From positions 1 through 24,544 of the forward strand of contig JAFGOB010000057.1 in NCBI GenBank assembly GCA_016926695.1: DNA of 24,544 bases, in the 5' to 3' direction. Below, piece after piece: positions 22,611 to 24,544 of this stretch. How positions within the stretch are numbered: position 1 is the stretch's first letter; each line of letters opens with the position of its first letter. Source of the stretch: Dehalococcoidales bacterium. GTDB lineage: Bacteria > Chloroflexota > Dehalococcoidia > Dehalococcoidales > UBA3254. The notes under the pieces are model-generated. The model searched no databases, was not told the DNA's origin, and worked only from the letters and a program-made list of their open reading frames with translations. Position numbers and translations under genes: made by a program.

Positions 22611-22963
22611 TCCTGAACGCGGGATCGATCAGTAGAGTAGTAAAAACTTCGTGTTATTTGCTTCAACTATTTTGACCTGAACAAGCACCTTTGTCCAAGC
22701 TAAATGAAGAAGCAAGTTTTGGAAAGGTTATCCGAGACTAACCGAATTTCCGCAGTTATGAGGCTAAATAAAAAAATGTTAGCCTCAAATTTTACACTCC
22801 ATCGCTTTTTCGAAAAGCGTAGGTACGTATCTTTTGTTTGAAAAGAAAACTTCCAGGATAAAAACTTTTTTTCTAAGTTCTTTTTCACCTTTACCTGCGG
22901 AAGTTGGGTTAGTATCCAGAGTAGATAAAAATGATAAAGAGGGAGGATTTGAACTATCCTGCC
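22611..22963. other. AT-rich intergenic region with two perfect hairpins
   Basis: No convincing gene lies between the convergent ROK kinase and patatin genes. TGAGGCTAA (22759-22767) pairs with 22779-22787 across an A-rich loop and is followed by AATTTTAC, so it may weakly terminate rightward transcription. CGCTTTT-TCG-AAAAGCG (22803-22819) is a second perfect stem. Short leftward frames here are Lys/Phe-rich low-complexity sequence and look non-coding. Confidence 0.5.
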
Positions 22964-23863
22964 TCAAGCTGTATCCCGCCGGGAAAATTCCCTGATAACC
23001 GCCACGATTTCCTCTTTCTTCTGATCTACCGCTTTCCGGCCGGTTTCCATTATCAGCGGTATATCACCTACATCCCAGATCTGGATATACTTTTTGAAAA
23101 GGACATTAATGACCACGATTTCATAAGAGTGTATATCCACCGAAAGTGAAATCTGGCTCCTGTCCAGAGCACGAGTAACGGTCTTCATAATGGTGTAATA
23201 ACAATCCATAAAGGTCTGGGGATCAGCTTCAAATTCCTCTTCAAATATCATAGCAATGATGATATCCATATTACGGTTGACCGCTTCCATCACCGGAATA
23301 TTGGCACTGAATCCGCCATCGATATACCAGCGGCCATCTATGCTAATCGGGGGTAAAATGGGATACAAAGCTCCGGAGGCATAAACAGCGTCTGCAACCA
23401 GTCCTTTTTCCAGAATCACCGGCTTGCCGGTCTGGAAATCGGTGGCTTGCAGGATAGTTTTGGGTTTGAGGTCCTCCAGCTTGCGGTCGCCAAAGGATTC
23501 CTGATATACTCGCCTGATCCGGTGGGATTTCAGCAGTCCGGAAGATTTGTCGAATTTGCCGAACGGCAGCTTGGCAATACCGGCCAGAGAACGAAGGTCC
23601 ACATTCATAAACAGCTTTTTGTTCACGGATTTTGTAATGGCTTCACGCATTTGTGCCGAACTGAATCCGGCGCCATACATAGCTGCCATGATGCCTCCCC
23701 CGCTGCACCCTATCACCAGATCAATGTTAATCCCGGCCTGGTTCAGAAATTCAAAAAGGCAGACCGCTGACAGGGATTTTAACCCCCCACCTCCCAACAC
23801 CATAGCTATTTCGGGTTTTCTTCCCTGGATTTCACCCTGATATTTCTCCCTGCTATTTACCAT
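22964..23863 (-). CDS. Patatin-like phospholipase (serine lipid acyl hydrolase)
   Basis: Patatin/RssA-type hydrolase, 299 residues, with a Ser-Asp dyad. It has the oxyanion loop GGGGLKS (24-30), nucleophile S54 in GCSGG (GxSxG) and catalytic D182 in YIDGGFSANIPV. No signal peptide or membrane helix is seen, so it should act on lipids from the cytoplasmic side. The C-terminal ~100 residues after the catalytic domain are not recognised. The gene stands alone between an AT-rich gap and a truncated conserved gene. Natural substrate is not predictable; bacterial relatives act on phospholipids or are of unknown role. Confidence 0.92.
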   Translation of the reverse strand: MVNSREKYQGEIQGRKPEIAMVLGGGGLKSLSAVCLFEFLNQAGINIDLVIGCSGGGIMAAMYGAGFSSAQMREAITKSVNKKLFMNVDLRSLAGIAKLPFGKFDKSSGLLKSHRIRRVYQESFGDRKLEDLKPKTILQATDFQTGKPVILEKGLVADAVYASGALYPILPPISIDGRWYIDGGFSANIPVMEAVNRNMDIIIAMIFEEEFEADPQTFMDCYYTIMKTVTRALDRSQISLSVDIHSYEIVVINVLFKKYIQIWDVGDIPLIMETGRKAVDQKKEEIVAVIREFSRRDTA

Positions 23864-23969
23864 TGACGATCATTGCTTTCCAAGATACTTGAGGCGGTTT
23901 TTTCAAGCTCAACTTAAGTATTTGGGACCTCTACATCAATTTCTGAAAGAAAAATAATTGAAATATGTT

Positions 23970-23983
23970 ACTTTTATAAAAGT
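23970..23983. promoter_or_regulatory. Perfect 14-bp palindrome ACTTTTATAAAAGT upstream of the patatin gene
   Basis: It lies about 107 bp upstream of the patatin ATG in a 137-bp gene-free stretch. It could be an operator or a promoter element, but AT-rich palindromes arise easily by chance. Confidence 0.25.
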
Positions 23984-24000
23984 TATTTTGGACAAGTCTG

Positions 24001-24465
24001 CTAAACCGGCTTGTTTACATCGGAAGTATCTTGAAAATGAGATTCCTCCTTTATTAGGTTCTCACTTAATAATTTTTCGAGAGGACTTAGTACACCTTTC
24101 AGATTGTTGTCATATAGCTGGCGATTATCCTTGCCAGTAATCTTTGGTTCAAATACAGTGTAAGATATTTTTAATTCCAAGAGAGTTTCACATATAATCT
24201 CCGGAAGGTTTCCACAACAAACAAGTGCTGCTTTAGTGATACCATGCTCTCTGCATTTTTTCAGAAGGTTCCTGGCCATTAAGTCGCCTCTTTTATAGTC
24301 TAAATCCATAAACCGTCGGGTGTCCTGCTTCAACCAGGCATCTCTGGCCTGCTCATAAAGCTCCGGATTGTCCAGCCCACACAAGACAAAAGGAGTGCTA
24401 TAGAATTGTGCTTTCAGCACGGCATGGCAGTATTCAGCCGGACTTATTTTGAGCTGCTGTAGATA
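24001..24465 (-). pseudogene. C-terminal remnant of a conserved protein of unknown function
   Basis: Protein-like sequence on the minus strand: LKISPAEYCHAVLKAQF, then DYKRGDLMARNLLKKC, then KAALVCCGNLPEIICETLLE and SYTVFEPKI. The layout of R..MARN followed by a glycine-containing beta strand and a SY.V..PKI strand recalls the C-terminal part of TraB/ChaN-like or related hypothetical proteins. That resemblance is loose. No good start exists: a GTG at 24420 lies inside apparently coding sequence that continues to about 24465, where it runs into the palindrome at 24467-24485 and then a stop at 24490-24492. I read it as a gene whose 5' part was removed or displaced by the palindromic element. 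A short intact protein from the GTG (139 residues) is the alternative. Confidence 0.4.
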
Positions 24466-24466
24466 C

Positions 24467-24515
24467 CCACGGGCAGAGCCCGTGGCACTTTACAGGTCAA
24501 GCTTCGCTTGACCTG
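24467..24515. repeat. Two perfect hairpins in tandem, REP/IS200-end-like
   Basis: CCACGGGC-AGA-GCCCGTGG (24467-24485) is preceded by GTAG (24460-24463), the tetranucleotide placed 5' of the stem in many REP elements. Eight bases later CAGGTCAAGC-TTC-GCTTGACCTG (24493-24515) forms a perfect 10-bp stem. A CACTTTACA string occurs between the stems and again near 24533-24541. The first stem shares its core with 13258-13274. It may be a palindromic repeat or the end of an IS200/IS605-type element continuing beyond the window. Confidence 0.55.
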
Positions 24516-24544
24516 AATCCTGTTTCCCTTGCCACTTTACATAC

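Noticed and set aside
22940..22965. Sequence resembling an antisense tRNA T-arm (GGATTTGAACTATCC)
   Set aside because: The stem bases do not pair as required and no acceptor, anticodon or D arm can be built around it.
22700..22967. Lys/Phe-rich leftward frames downstream of the ROK kinase
   Set aside because: Low-complexity AT-rich translation, no ribosome site, and two perfect hairpins lie inside.

Overview
The window looks like part of the chromosome of a free-living strict anaerobe. Supporting genes are rubrerythrin, a non-haem/haem ferritin, a C_GCAxxG_C_C redox protein, a B12-dependent carbon-skeleton mutase and cobyric acid synthase. A Thr/Ala/Ser/Pro-rich linker after the lipobox of the TRAP binding protein and two NarL-type histidine kinases fit Chloroflexota (Dehalococcoidia/Anaerolineae-like) best. 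A Peptococcaceae-like Firmicute is an alternative. The taxonomic call is inference from gene content only.

Left part (1-9300). The first 520 bases are debris: tandem ~23-bp repeats resembling an IS21-family end, a fragment of a phospholipase D-like protein, a 60-bp repeat and a strong 13-bp inverted repeat. Then comes one coherent module. A response regulator and a membrane histidine kinase run leftward. A long operon runs rightward: a three-gene TRAP transporter (dctP, dctQ, dctM), a MutL-type chaperone/ATPase, and the small (B12-binding) and large subunits of a glutamate-mutase-family enzyme. The shared intergenic region has two CCTC-N5-GAGG operators 30 bp apart and a plausible promoter for each direction. 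A second copy of the 60-bp repeat lies just past the mutase, so the module is bracketed by direct repeats. The large mutase subunit aligns without gaps to clostridial GlmE but has lost most substrate-contacting residues. This suggests an uncharacterised B12 mutase supplied by its own sensor and importer, and it is the most interesting item here.

Middle part (9300-15600) holds ordinary accessory genes: arfB (ribosome rescue), bfr with a clear terminator, cobQ, a MobA-like nucleotidyltransferase fused to an HD domain, a C_GCAxxG_C_C protein, and an orphan four-helix PAS histidine kinase. Two dispersed palindromic repeats sit between them.

Right part (15600-24544). A leftward glcD-glcF-like pair (FAD 2-hydroxyacid dehydrogenase plus Fe-S/CCG subunit) is preceded by a ThDP-dependent decarboxylase/acetolactate-synthase-like enzyme. 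That enzyme is coupled by an ATGA overlap to a MoaD/ThiS-like sulfur carrier. Rubrerythrin, a ROK sugar kinase, a patatin-like phospholipase and a probably truncated conserved protein follow. The window ends in two perfect hairpins, one sharing its core with a palindrome 11 kb away.
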